In this document: in pieces, positions 22,390 to 33,567 of the stretch
Position numbering within the stretch: the first letter of the stretch is position 1
Layout: every line of letters begins with the position of its first letter
Assembly: GCF_000344685.1 (NCBI RefSeq)
Contig: NW_006920418.1
Location: forward strand, 671,620-735,619
Direction of reading: 5' to 3'
DNA length: 64,000 nucleotides
Source: Gloeophyllum trabeum ATCC 11539
Taxonomy: Eukaryota > Basidiomycota > Agaricomycetes > Gloeophyllales > Gloeophyllaceae
The notes under the pieces: generated by a model
Database searches by the model: none
Seen by the model: only the letters and a program-made list of their open reading frames with translations
What the model was told of the DNA's origin: nothing
Position numbers and translations under genes: made by a program

Positions 22390-23519
22390 CGGTGATAGGC
22401 ACTAACACATGACAACACCAAAGACCAAAAAGAAATAAAACCTAAAACACCCAGCGGTATGGGTGGAGGCGGTCTAAGGCGATTGAAGGGTAATATTTAA
22501 GTTCGAAGGGAGGGGGAGAAGTAAGACGCTGTATGGTAGCCCGTAGGAAAACCTAAACAAACAAAATCTTGAGGCCTGAAACAAACAGTATAGTGATTCT
22601 CCGGAGTATTTATCTCCGAAGTTCGCCAGTAGCCCGGGTGGGGAGTTCTACTGAACCCACACAATAGTCTCTTGCCTACAGACGCTCGGTGAATTTTATA
22701 CTTTAAATCCAGAGCTTACTAGGATCTATATGCGATGGAGGAGTTATTTAGTTTCGACGAGTCAGGCCTATTGGCAAAGCTAGGATCGATTGTAGACGCT
22801 AAGTCCGACGCGGGGGGACTTCGAGGATTGCTGAGACGGTAAATCTGATACACTGAGAGGGTGAAGTACAAAACTTGGGTTTCCTACTACGCTCCATACA
22901 TTTTTATACTATTGGAATGGCTTTGCGTCCGTCCAGAGTTAAATAACGAATATGCTCCGCATCCCACACAATTACTCAGCCTTTGCCCACCGCTATACCA
23001 TGTCCCATACGATCCTGCCGTGTTTCCACGTGCTCGTCCTAGGTCTTAGGGGTAGCCTTGATGCATCAATGCTTGCTTGAAGTGCCTCATCACGCGGTAC
23101 TGCAGGCTGATCACGTGCGGTTTAGCTCCGGCTGCTTGCTGACTGATACGTTCCATCCGGCTGTCGATTTATGTCTGCTGACTCGGTCGCTTTGACAGAA
23201 ACGAAGGGGCGTGATGACTGGGGAGTGGTAATACCAATGCCTCACTGCGACGCGGGCCTCCGCCGTTCCCGGAGATAATTAGTCACAAAGGTATTCTCCC
23301 GGGTGACTTCGGAGCGTCTGGCTGCGGAGATAAATCATATTGGTGATCTGCGCCTGCCTTGAGGATGTTAGAAGGTCCGGAATTAAATCCAGAACCCATT
23401 GTCGGTTACTTGTAGCATAAGAGGTTCCACAGGTGGTGTCGAATAAACTTTGGAGGGGATGTACGATGTGTCAAGTCCGCAATTTCGGGGGTCAGAAGAT
23501 CGTTGGGGCTTATCAACCG
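22390..23519 (+). mobile_element. 1.13-kb dispersed element, copy 1 (inside the CaaX gene)
   Basis: The segment interrupts the reading frame of the acidic CaaX gene and is closely similar to sequence at 61522-62640 (reverse) and 63254-64000 (forward). It begins CGGTGATAGGCACTAAC and ends GGGGCTTATCAACCG, whose reverse complement begins CGGTTGATAAGCC. These form short imperfect terminal inverted repeats. Cutting it out rejoins the host frame. AACGGTGA occurs at both 22388-22395 and 23524-23531 and may be an 8-bp target duplication, in which case the borders shift by a few bases. Internal words TTATCTCCG/CGGAGATAA recur. There is no transposase, so it is a non-autonomous element (MITE- or solo-type). 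Confidence 0.7.
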
Positions 23520-24089
23520 CATGAACGGTGACGAGGCTCCACTGAGCGCATCTGTATGTGATTTCGATTTTTATCCGTCGTGTCGATGTGCAGCTGAGAC
23601 GCGTTGATAGACGGATAATGCTGTCATTGATAGTGCAGTCGAATTGCCTGAGGGTATCAAGCTTGGGAAACCAGTGGACGAGCCTGTCGAGAATGGGTTT
23701 GCTACTAATGGTGTTGAGCCCAAGGAAGAGGATCCTGTTGCTCCGGAGGAGCCTGCAGCTACTGATGCGAATGGCAATGAGCCGCACACTGGAGCTGAAG
23801 ATGTGGCAGAAGTTGCTGCAGAGCCTGTCCTAGAGGAGATGACGGTTGTGAGGTGTCTCAGTCGCTCAAGGTGATTATGCATATTGATGATTCTCATTAT
23901 ACAGGAGGGAATTCCTCTCGATGCTCAGGCAGATACAGAGAAAGAAGAAGGTGCCGCAGCTCCTGCAGAGGCGGAGCCTACCGCAGAATCTGAGCAGCCT
24001 CCTGCTGAGGCTGTAGTGGTGGAGCCTGCCACTGAAACTGAGCAGCCGCCAGCTGACGAGGTAGCAGTGGAACCCAAGACTCCCCTTGC

Positions 24090-25720
24090 TTCTGAAGCAG
24101 TGGAAGCTCCCGAACCTGCACCAGTTACAGAAAATCAGGTGCCTACTGAGGCTCTCGCAGAGCCACATGGAGAGTCTGTGGCCCTCGCTGAGGATGCTCC
24201 TGCAGAGGAGGAATCAGTACTGGAAGCCTCCGAGCCAGCACCCATCACGGAAGAGGGCATTCCTGCTGAAGACATTTCTGCCAGCGCAATAGAAGAGTCT
24301 ATGGTCCCCGCTGAAGGGGCGCCTACACAGGAGGAGTCAGTAATGGAAGCTCCAGAGCCCACGCACATCACTGAAGAGGGCGTACCTACCGAAGAAGTTT
24401 CCACTGAGGCAGCTGAAGAGGCTGTAGCGCCTACTAAGGAAGCTTCTACACAGGACGAATCAGTAGTAGAAGCTCCCGAGCCTGCATCCGTCACTGAAGA
24501 GGGCGTACCTGTTGGAGACGTTGTCGTCGAGGCAGTTGAAGAGGCAGCACCCGCCGAAGACACTTCTGCTCAACAAGAATCTGCAGTAGAGACTCCCGAG
24601 CCTGTGCCAGTCATCGAAGAGGGTGTACCTACTGAGGAAGCTTCCAAAGAGCCATATGAAGAGCCTGTGGTGCCCGCCGAAGACATCGCCGCCCAGAAGG
24701 AATCAGTAGTAGAGGCTCCTGAGCCTGCTCCAGTCACTGAAGAGGGTGTGCCCATCGAAGAAGCTCTTGCAAAGCCAGCCGAGGAGTCTGCTGCCCCCAC
24801 CAAAGACATCCCTGTACACGAGGAACAGGAAGTTGTATCAGATGCTGAAGAGAACGTCCCTGCAGCTGCAGAAGAGGCTGTCCAAGATGAGACGCCCGAT
24901 GTGTCCACGGGAGGTCCCCTCGAGGAGCCTGTCGAAGTGGCCAGCGAGGAAGCGACCGCTGAGACACCTGTTGCCCAGGAAGCCCAGGCGGAGGAGGTGC
25001 CTGCTCCTGCTATCAACGAAGAACCCGCTGCTGCAGCAGAGGATACAACTCCTGTAGAACTTCCCATTGAAGAGGTGCCTGAACCTGCTCCCTTGACTGA
25101 GGAGGGCGTCCCTCTACCAGCTGAAGAGGGGTCGGAGGATATCCCCACCGCTACTGAAGCTACTGAAGGAGAATCAGCTGCAACCTCCGCTGCCGACGAG
25201 GCCATAGAACCTGATACTGACGCCGTCCTGACTGAGGAAGCACCTGAACCAGCTGCCATTACTGAGGAAGGTGTGCCCGCACAGGTAGAAGAAGTAGAGG
25301 TGGCGTCAGAGCCCGTTACTGCTGATGCAGAGCCTGCTACTCAAGATACGCCTGAGCCTGATACGGCCGCAGAGGAGGGCGTGCCAGCTCCAGCAGATGA
25401 ACTTCTGGAGGAGACTTCTGCTGCAGAAGCAGAACTGCTGGCTGAGCCCGCCAGTACTGATGCTATGAAGTCTACGACCGAGAGTGCACCCGCGGTGGAA
25501 CCTGCCCGGATTACTGAGGAGGGAGTACCCGTACCCATTGAAGAGCCCACCGAAGATGTCCCCGCTGAAGACCCTACGGTTATTGATGCTGCGCCTGAGC
25601 CCGAGCCAGTTGAAACGGCAGATGCTACTGCCAACGAGGAGCCTGCGGCTGAAGTGACTGAAGATGCGCAGGTGGACCCAGTAACAGAAGGCGTTCCTGA
25701 AGCTTCCACTGTGACAGAGG
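24090..25720 (+). repeat. Coding tandem repeats, degenerate PEPAPVTEEGVP units
   Basis: About eleven copies of the motif (P-E-P-x-x-V/I-T-E-E-G-V-P) occur in the acidic exon. The first six are spaced roughly 40 residues apart (near 24115, 24235, 24358, 24480, 24600, 24725) and the later ones (near 25080, 25245, 25350, 25495, 25690) less regularly. Intervening sequence is rich in E, A, V, P. The pattern suggests unit duplication followed by drift. Confidence 0.75.
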
Positions 25721-28700
25721 AAGGTGTGCCTGTTGAGGCGGAGGTAGCCCTTGCGGACGCCATGCCAGAAACCGAAGAGACCGCTGCGACATTGGAGGAC
25801 ACGGCTGAACAAGAAGCTGAAGAAATGAGCGAAGAAGTGCCACAGGAGGATGCAACTCCTGAGGTATCGGAGCCTAACACTGCTTCTGAAGTAATACCGG
25901 AGGACGGGCAACATGCTCCTGCTGTTGGACAGGCGACCATTATACCTGTCCTGGACGAGACGACAGCAGATGTCACGGCAGAAACTCTAATTACCCCTGC
26001 AGAGGAACTGGAAGTCGAGCCTAGTGTTGAGCAAGAAAATGTTGCTCCAGCTGCGGACGAGTCTACCATCGTTCCTGTCTTGGATGAAAGCTCCGCCATT
26101 GAAAGCGCTGTCACTACGAAAAGTGAGGAAACTCCTGGCACCATTCACCAGGAGTACAAGATTATATCGACAGATGCTGGAGCGTGGGGTGTTGCGGAGG
26201 ATGTTGTAATCCCGGCTCCTGATGCCCCGGCTGAAGATGTGCCTCCGATCGAGGAGACCGACACGGGTGTACAGGAAGCTCTCGCAGAGGAACCTGCAAT
26301 GAAGGAAGAGACCGCGCCTGAAACGGAAGTCGTAGCAGAAATTGCGGAAGAAATGTCTGCCCCTGCGGATCTCTCAATGTCAGACGAACCTCTTGCAAAT
26401 GAAGCCCCGTTGGAAGAGTCAGTAGTCGCTGAAGACAAACCTGTGGCGGAACAAGTCGCGATTGACACCCCAGAGTCTACTGCCTATGCTACTGAGCTTG
26501 CTGCCGTGGCTGAGTATACCGATGACACTGAACCTACCATCGCAGCACAGTCTCTGCCTGATGCCGAATCTTCCACGGAGACCGTTGCTGAAGTTGAAGC
26601 GGCCGGATCCATGGTCGAAACCCTGCCCATTGCGGAGACTGAGGCTGTACCTGAAGTGGAGGCTGCATTACCAGAAGCGGAGGCTGCATTACCAGAAGCA
26701 GACACACCTGAGTCCACTGCTGAGCTAAAATCCTCAGCTTCAGCGCCATTAGAGACGCCTGTCATCCAGATTGATGGTTCCTCTTCCGAGGATGATGCTG
26801 CCTCGACTGTTCTCGAAGCCGCGAGGGAATCGGAAGGGGAGCATCCAAAGTCTCCTTGGACCCCCTCATATAGCGTCAGTATTCAGGGTGGGACGGCCTC
26901 TGGCATAAGTAATGCTGAGGAATTATCTGAACTCTCACAGCTACCGCCTCCTGCAAATTTACAGCCCAGTACTGAGGAAACTGTTCAGCCAGAGCCACAA
27001 ATTACTGTCAGTGAAGCTGCTGATGTCGTCACTGCTGACCAGATACCGGATGTGCCGGATGTGCTCGAAGGAAAGGAGGTAAGTCTGGTAGAATTATTGT
27101 GATTACGAACATCAGGATGCTCACGGTCTGCAGGTGTACCCTCACGCTTTGTCTCCTGTGAATGATGAAGCTCAAGATGAGAGACCCAAATCTCCGTGGA
27201 CACCCTCGTATTCCGTGACAACTGTTGGGTCTGGACTGAAAGAGTCAGACATCGTTGCCCAGGAGCAGGAAATCGAGCAGCTGGAACAACTTCCTCCCGC
27301 AGCGGAACCCGATGTCTCCGCGGACGTCCCCTAGGTGGTGGTGAGTCCTGATGAGCAGTCATCTGAGGTGCCAGAAGCATTGGTGCCTGGTGCTGTGAAC
27401 GACGCTGCCCAGGATACTATGGAGGATGCTAAACCTGATGAAACCACAAATATCGAGAGTGCAACCGAGGAGCAGGTTGCTGGGGGAGAGCTTGAGGAGA
27501 CAGTTACCAAGATCCCAGTTGTTAAAAGTTTCATTGACGACGAAGATTCATCGGGTGAGGTAGGTACTCTAAGGATATACTTCTGTCCAGGCTGTGACCA
27601 CTTCATCAGGTTCCTGTTCCCACTGCCGAAAGGCCCAGATCGCCTTGGACACCATCGTATTCCTTTGTGAAAACTCCGGAACTGCAGGGAGAGAGTCTCC
27701 CCGCACCAGATGTGAGCTATGTGCTTATCCACGTTGACTCCTTCCTGACGCAGTCCGTAGGATGCAGTGACACAGTCTCCGGTCATTGTTCTCCCCATGT
27801 CTGAGAACGCAGTATCTGATAGACCGAAGTCGCCTTGGATGCCATCGTACTCTGTCACGAGGAGCCCTGACCTTCGTGCCGAAGTAGAGCCCTTTGTTGT
27901 AAGTCAGAACATGACCATGCTGTGACAGTCACTGACATGTGATCCTTCGCTTTCAGGATGAGCCTATACCACAAACCAGGGGGTTGGACAGTCTGCCTGT
28001 TGCTCATGATGAAGCTGTTCCTGAAAGGCCAAAGTCGCCTTGGACCCTGTCATATACTGTGACGAGACAAGGCTCTGGTTTGACCCCAGGGCACGAACTC
28101 CCTCCCCTGGAGCAACTTCCCGGACCCGCTACTATTGCGGATAACCAGCAGGGTGAATCTCTCCCTGAAAGCGCAATTCCGTCCATTGTTACCGAGGAGG
28201 TTCAGCCTCAGGAGCCAGTGGACGAGGAGGTGGCAGAGGCCAGCCACGTCCCTGAAGTTGCAAGCACACCACCGTCATCGCTTGGCATGTCCACTCTGAG
28301 CTTCGAGTCTCAGTCGGAAGTGTCTGAGACAAGCGAGGCAGCTGTTGCACCAGCCTATCCGATATTACAGCCTGAAGCAGAGATGGCTGTCACGGAGGTC
28401 GTAGGCTTTGAGAACGATGCTACGCCTCTTTCGACCCCTGCAGCGATACAGCCGGAACCAACGGACAACGTCGCGCTGCCGAAGACTGTTGAGAGCAATG
28501 AAGCGCCAGATACCGTTCTGGAGTCCAACGTAACAGGCGATACCTTTGCAACGGAAATCTTGGATCACCTTGAAGAGGTCAGGGAGGCCAGTGCACCTGT
28601 TGGGAACGTTGACGAGGAGCCCTTCCCTAGTGCAGAAGATAAGTGAGTAGACCCCGTATCGTTAGCGTTGCTAGTTCTTGAACGCTAATCACGCATTGTA

Positions 28701-28999
28701 ACAGACTGACTACGTCACATCTGGCTCCTATTGATGAAGACAAATCGGTTGAGCAGATGTCTTCAATTTTCCTAGACCCGGATGCGGCCAGCCGCCCGAG
28801 GCATGAGTCGACCACATCTTCCCGTTTCTTCCCCGGGGGATGGTTCTCGTCTCCTGTTGTGTCTCCTCAAGAAGGGCGCGCATCCTTGGACAGTGTGCAG
28901 GGAGAATTCACCTCTGGTGCACCCACTCCTAGTGCTGCAACCACTGAGGAAGACAAGACAGAGAAGGAGAAGAAGTCGAAGTGGTGTGTTATAATGTAA

Positions 29000-29979
29000 A
29001 AGTTTCTTTGGGTGGAAAAGGTTTAGCAGTTTTGTGAAATGACCATAACGACTCTTCATGACCTTTCCTTATATTCTCCTTATTGGTTCGAGTTCGCTCA
29101 TTCATTATTCTTCCCTAATTTGCTTCTTGTTACGGTGGATATCTTTATGTTGCGGGTGCTTACGGTACATTGTATCCGAGTCTGATCTTAGAAAGTTAGC
29201 GGAGTAATGGGATTAAATGGTTTGATCTCATAGAGCTCGTCCCATGGCATGCTCCCATTACCGTCTGTATGAATTCATCGCAGGATGATTTCCGCAGCTA
29301 GCCATGGCCACAGGACCACAAACAACCACTGGCGTCTGCAGCCATCGACAGGTACGTATCATTCAGCTGCCAGACACCACTGCACTTCTGTGCCGTCTAT
29401 TCCAACCAGATATACTTCCTTTCGACGAACTGGCTGATGACTCAGATTCAGACTCACGGCATGCCCTGTACTATCCTCGTCCCGAGCCGCAGGTGATACT
29501 GAGCTGTTTGCTCACAAGGGGGCATTCTCCACGGAATTCAATCACCAGTGGACAGGTGTCGCAAACAATGAATTCATAATCCTCGTACGCTTCAAGTCGC
29601 ATAATATATTCACTTTCAGTTTCGCTTCATCCATGCTGTGCGTGCTATCTAATTGACAGGGACCGATGGCCGCTGCTCCCCTTCAACGTTTGGTTCTCCC
29701 AACGTCGAGGAAGGCTCATGGTTGGGTATTCATATTCCTGGCATTTCCTGCAACATGAATACATTGGCAGTTGAGCGTTCCTCGAGGCCACGGGGCCAAG
29801 ACACTTGTGCCGGCGGTTCTCTTGATCCGGGCTTCCGCAAGACACGGTAGACCTAAGACTACGACAGCACGGGTTTTCTCAAGAGCTCCTGAGAAAGACG
29901 GTCTCATTTCAGAATCGATAAGGAATGGAACGGAAAAAATGTGTAGTCCAATCATTCCTACACACATGGTGCTCTCACC
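29000..29979. other. Region with unresolved coding-like fragments
   Basis: Starts with the 3' UTR of the CaaX gene. From 29304 a frame opens MATGPQTTTGVCSHRQ and continues through an acidic DELADDSDSDSR segment. A neighbouring frame has ELFAHKGAFSTEFNHQWTGV, which reads like real protein sequence. At 29771-29940 another open stretch follows. Possible splice sites exist at 29494 (donor-like) and around 29659, but I could not join the parts into one gene. It may be an unrecognised gene or a relic. Confidence 0.25.
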
Positions 29980-31255
29980 ATGTCTCTTCCAACCTCTGAC
30001 AAAGAATGGATATTAAAGCAGCAGCCTGAAGGTCAAATATCAATAGCGGACCTACCGGAGACGTTCGAATTAAAGGACGTGGCATTGGCCCCGCCAGGCG
30101 AGGCTTCTGTCCTTGTGAAACTCCTCACTCTGTCCAACGACCCAGCACAGAGGACATGGATCAGGAAAGGTGGTGAAAGAAAGAAGTTATACGTCAAACC
30201 CCTGGTTCCAGGAGATACCATTCACACCATTGGAATAGCCAAGGTGATCGCTACCGGCAAGAGCGCGAAAATGTTCAAAGTCGGAGACTTGGTATATGGG
30301 TGGCTCCATTGGGCGGAGTATACAGTTTGCAAAGAAGATGATGTATTCGCGCTAGAGTGAGTTTTGAATACCAGGACGATGATTATTCACATTTATCGGA
30401 AGATATCAGCCCTACCTTGGGATACTGACACAGTGCATACCTTGGAACACTCGGGTTCTCTGGATTCACAGCATATACCGGCTTGCATCGAGTGCTCAAA
30501 TTCCAAACAGGACAGACTCTTGTTGTCAGCGGCGCTGCTGGGTATGAATCCTGTGACTTCCGGACCTCCACTTAGTGCTCAATTTTGCGGCAGATCAGTA
30601 GGTACCGTCGTCGTCCAAAATGCCAAGAAAGTATTACAGGCGGGGAAAGTCGTGGCAATTGCTGGATCGAAAGAAAAATGCGATTGGCTTTTAAGCATCG
30701 GCGCCGATGTGGCCTTGAACTACAAGTCCCCCAATTTCAAAGTGGATGTGGCGGAAGCAGCCCCTGAAGGTGTAGATGCATGAGTTCAGATGACTTTGTA
30801 AATTCTATGCAAAGGAGGCTAACAAATTTTCATACCTGCATCCCCTCTTTGCGGATATCTCTTGCCAGATATTTCGACAACACAGCTGGGCCAATACTCG
30901 ACCATGCATGAAGAATCATGGGAGGATAGCAGCCTGTGGTGCCGTAGTGGGTGTGTTCCCTTGTTCCCGAGAATGGCAGCCACTTCACAGCAGGTTCTTT
31001 GTTCCAGCTTACAATTCGACCGGCGCACAAACCTTTGAGAACTTCTTCGACATTGTCTCACAACGTATCAACTTGAAAGGGTTTATCTGCACAGATTGGA
31101 TGGATATGTGGCCGCAATTCCAAGTGGACATCACTAAAGCTATCCAAGATGGAAAGGTCATGCTCGGAGAAGGGACAGATACGGTTGTCGACTTGAGGGG
31201 TAAATTTGAAGACATTCCGAAGGTCTGGCTCAGGTTATCTGAAGGAGGAAATTGA
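29980..31255 (+). pseudogene. Medium-chain dehydrogenase/reductase (prostaglandin/alkenal reductase type), probably inactivated
   Basis: The exons give the typical NADP-dependent MDR oxidoreductase of the leukotriene-B4 12-hydroxydehydrogenase/alkenal reductase group. An N-terminal GroES-like part has PPGEASVLVKLLTLSNDPAQ and FKVGDLVYGWLHWAEY. After an intron, the nucleotide-binding part has YLGTLGFSGFTAYTGLHRVL, LVVSGAAGSVGTVVVQNAKK and VVAIAGSKEKCDWLLSIGAD. Three defects follow. At 30778 the expected donor is GCATGAGT and no phase-correct junction to YFDNTAGPILDHA exists. Near 30906 the frame must shift by one base to reach MKNHGRIAACG. A TGA at 31253-31255 precedes GKLVSVIS, which would continue the family C-terminus. 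Sequencing error could explain one lesion but hardly all. It is convergent with WSS1. Confidence 0.6.
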
Positions 31256-31415
31256 GGAAAGCTCGTCAGTGTCATATCGGATGCAGACTAGACTACACGA
31301 GTTTGCAAACCAGCTCGAGTGATACGACGATAGTCAAGCTATCTGTACGAGCCAGACCAAGACGGCGCATCCCTAGCAGTACCGCAGGCAGAGCAAGCCA
31401 GATGGCCTTCTTGAT

Positions 31416-33306
31416 TTAACCTAGGGACTTTATTAGATAGGCATACGTTAACCCGGAAAATAATGCATACAATGTGCACACCTCACAGGCCCACTGTAGG
31501 CCTTCCAGTCTATTCGCTTCCGTTGCGTTGCCAGGAGATCCTAGCTTTGCACGAGCCGGGGCAGCTCCGAGCCTACGGGCAGGACCATTCAAGCCCAGAG
31601 ATTCCTTCTTGCATGTTTTGACCTCGTCCTGCACGATGTTCCCAAGTCGAAGCACATCCTGCTTGGGCTTTGTCGATCCTTTCGAGAGTTGGCTTGATGA
31701 TGATGATGTATTCATTAAACTAGACGTCTCCGTTGAAGCCTTGGTTGGAGGTGCTGGGGTTGGGTTCTTTGCATGCTTATTTGACGACAGACCTGCTATA
31801 GCCGAAGCTGGAGGACAAGAGGAGAATGATCTATGTCTGTCATCATCCGAGGTCAGGTCAATAAAATGAAGCGGATCTTTGTCCTCTCCCCTGGGTGGCC
31901 GTGAGGTAGAGGAGATTGCAAAGTCTTTCCAGAAGTCATGTTTGGTCATCTTGAGATCGTCCAACTCAGACTCCTTCATCATATCCATCATGGTATTTCG
32001 GCGTTCTTGATCTGTTTCTTGCTTCGTCTCAAACTCGTCTTCTCCTTCATCCCCGGAAGATCTCTCCCGTTCCTTGGGCTGAGATCCTCCTTTAAAGATC
32101 GCATGAATGCTGTACTGGGTTGTTTCCGCTCCAATCACGTACCTTGGATAGCACGGAGCCTCCGCTCCGCAGCCAAGGCTCTTTCTTCCCTGGCCCGCTT
32201 GCTGATACCAGGGGTTAGCGCAGGAAGAATGGCCATAAAGACTGGTATATTAGACTTGCCTGCCCGCCTTTTTTCTAAACCCCGCGCCAGCCTTCTTACT
32301 GTCCTCGTCACTGATATCGTCGTTGAGAGACGTGCCTTTACCGACAAAGGCACCCTCCGCTTTGACTCTTGACCCAGCCTTGCGCCTCTTGGCTGTCTGA
32401 GCTCCGGTATGATTAGAAGGTCCGGCTGCTGCAGTGCGTCTTCGTCTCCGGGTAGGTCGGGTGCGTGTTTGGGCGCCTCCGCACTGCGCAAACAGGTAAA
32501 CCTCGCTAATTTCGGATACATGATCATAGAGTCGATTACCATGTATTCGGGTAGATCACCTGTCTCTAAGGTTTGTCCGCCAACTAGCGACGAGTCGAGC
32601 AGGAGTTTCCCTGAGGACCAGTAGCCTGCATGCGTGGTGAGAATACTGTCTGGACTGAAGAGGGAGTGCAGACCATCGCCGTAATAGCCCTTGTTCTGCA
32701 ACGCTCGCACTTCGCTGTTCAATTGCCGCCATAAGGCTTGGAAGGCAGGACCATGATTCATGTGCTGGGACCCATCATGGAGAGGACTGCATCGTACAGG
32801 AAAGGCATGCACGCACTTTGATGTGGGCTAGCTAGCCATCAAGGTCAGTCGCAGCATCTGCTGTGGCGGGAAGCTGCCCGGGACGTACCTCGTGGCACAG
32901 TGTGCTCAACAGCCATGAGTTAGGGTAGAACCGACCATCGGGTCGCCGTAACACAAGCTCTGCCGGGATGGGATGATCAGTGACCTCTAGGATTGCTTGA
33001 TTCATACTCACCTACAGTTTCGCCTGCCTCCCAGTTACGACCCGCGAATACTCGATTATACTCATACTGCAAATGTGACATTCAGTATTCGATGCTGGTC
33101 GCGCATATCCGAGCATTAATGACCTCCTCAAAGCTATTCACTGAGAACCCATGAGCTTTCATTATCGGTCGTACTTGCGCCGCCAGTGCCCGCAATAGCT
33201 GCCTCGCCGCCTCCTGTGCTTCCGGTTGCGGCATCGGAAGGGCGGTTATAAAGTTTATGTGGGGATTCGGGTTTGTCTCCCGTTCGTTGATACGGTGATG
33301 CACCAT
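31416..33306 (-). CDS. WSS1: WLM-domain DNA-protein crosslink protease Wss1/SPRTN-like
   Basis: Wss1 is a zinc metalloprotease that degrades proteins crosslinked to DNA. Spliced minus-strand exons start at 33306 (MVHHRINERETNPNPHINFI). They run through LLRALAAQVRPIMKAHGFSV, YEYNRVFAGRNWEAGETVEL and LRRPDGRFYPNSWLLSTLC to HELAHIKHMNHGPAFQALW. The catalytic HExxH with a third zinc histidine is thus present, though split by two introns (HE|LAHIK|HMNH). GYYGDG and YWSSG, also typical of WLM proteins, follow. The C-terminal half is basic/acidic low-complexity with FIDLTSDDD, a plausible SUMO-interacting motif, and ends with a single WACEVCTL half zinc finger (NZF-like). The remainder of that finger seems lost, since the frame ends TYAYLIKSLG. 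It is divergent from PFK. Confidence 0.85.
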
Positions 33307-33567
33307 CGTCGTCAGCAACCACGAGCAAGTCTAGTCTCGCCCACGGATGATAGCAAAGGTCCGAGGATGTAGACCGAGCTCGACGCGGCCAATAACGCGC
33401 AGCACGTTGGACGCGTCGAGCGCGTCTAATCTCCGATGGCCCAGGCCGAATCTGGATGATGGCGAGCGGACAGTCCGAGTCCACTCTTAAGGCCGATTCA
33501 GTCGTACAGCGGCCCCGATACTGTACCTCTCATTGCTCTGTACATCGTCGGCGTTCAGAACACGACC
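33307..33567. promoter_or_regulatory. Divergent promoter between WSS1 and PFK
   Basis: A 261-base interval between two opposed start codons. It contains a CCAAT word at 33389-33393 and an ACGCGT (MluI cell-cycle box core) at 33411-33416, with further GCGCGTC nearby. A shared cell-cycle/DNA-damage control of WSS1 would make sense, but this is inference. Confidence 0.4.

Larger units (their letters stand above)
22163..28999 (+). pseudogene. Giant acidic repeat protein with C-terminal CaaX box, interrupted by a mobile element and an in-frame stop
   Basis: The frame opens at 22163 (MSVAEGATAAAIAEGTPID), is split at about 22390-23519 by an inserted element, and resumes NGDEAPLSAS. An intron leads to LPEGIKLGKPVDEPVENGF, then a 1.07-kaa acidic exon (23905-27078) made of degenerate repeats such as PEPAPVTEEGVP. 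Downstream exons each carry one copy of a PKSPWTPSYSV-type motif (about 26850, 27184, 27643, 27823, 28033). The last exon ends EKEKKSKWCVIM: a polybasic run plus a CaaX box whose Met favours farnesylation, as at the K-Ras4B tail. This suggests a membrane-tethered, intrinsically disordered protein. A TAG at 27332-27334 interrupts an otherwise open frame. With the insertion this makes the allele likely dead or truncated, although splicing or alternative starts could rescue part. No known family recognised. Confidence 0.7.

Noticed and set aside
24135..26765. Several long minus-strand Ser/Ala-rich ORFs
   Set aside because: They are shadows of the acidic repeat exon on the plus strand; the repeated GAG/GCT codons read as Ser/Ala/Leu on the other strand.
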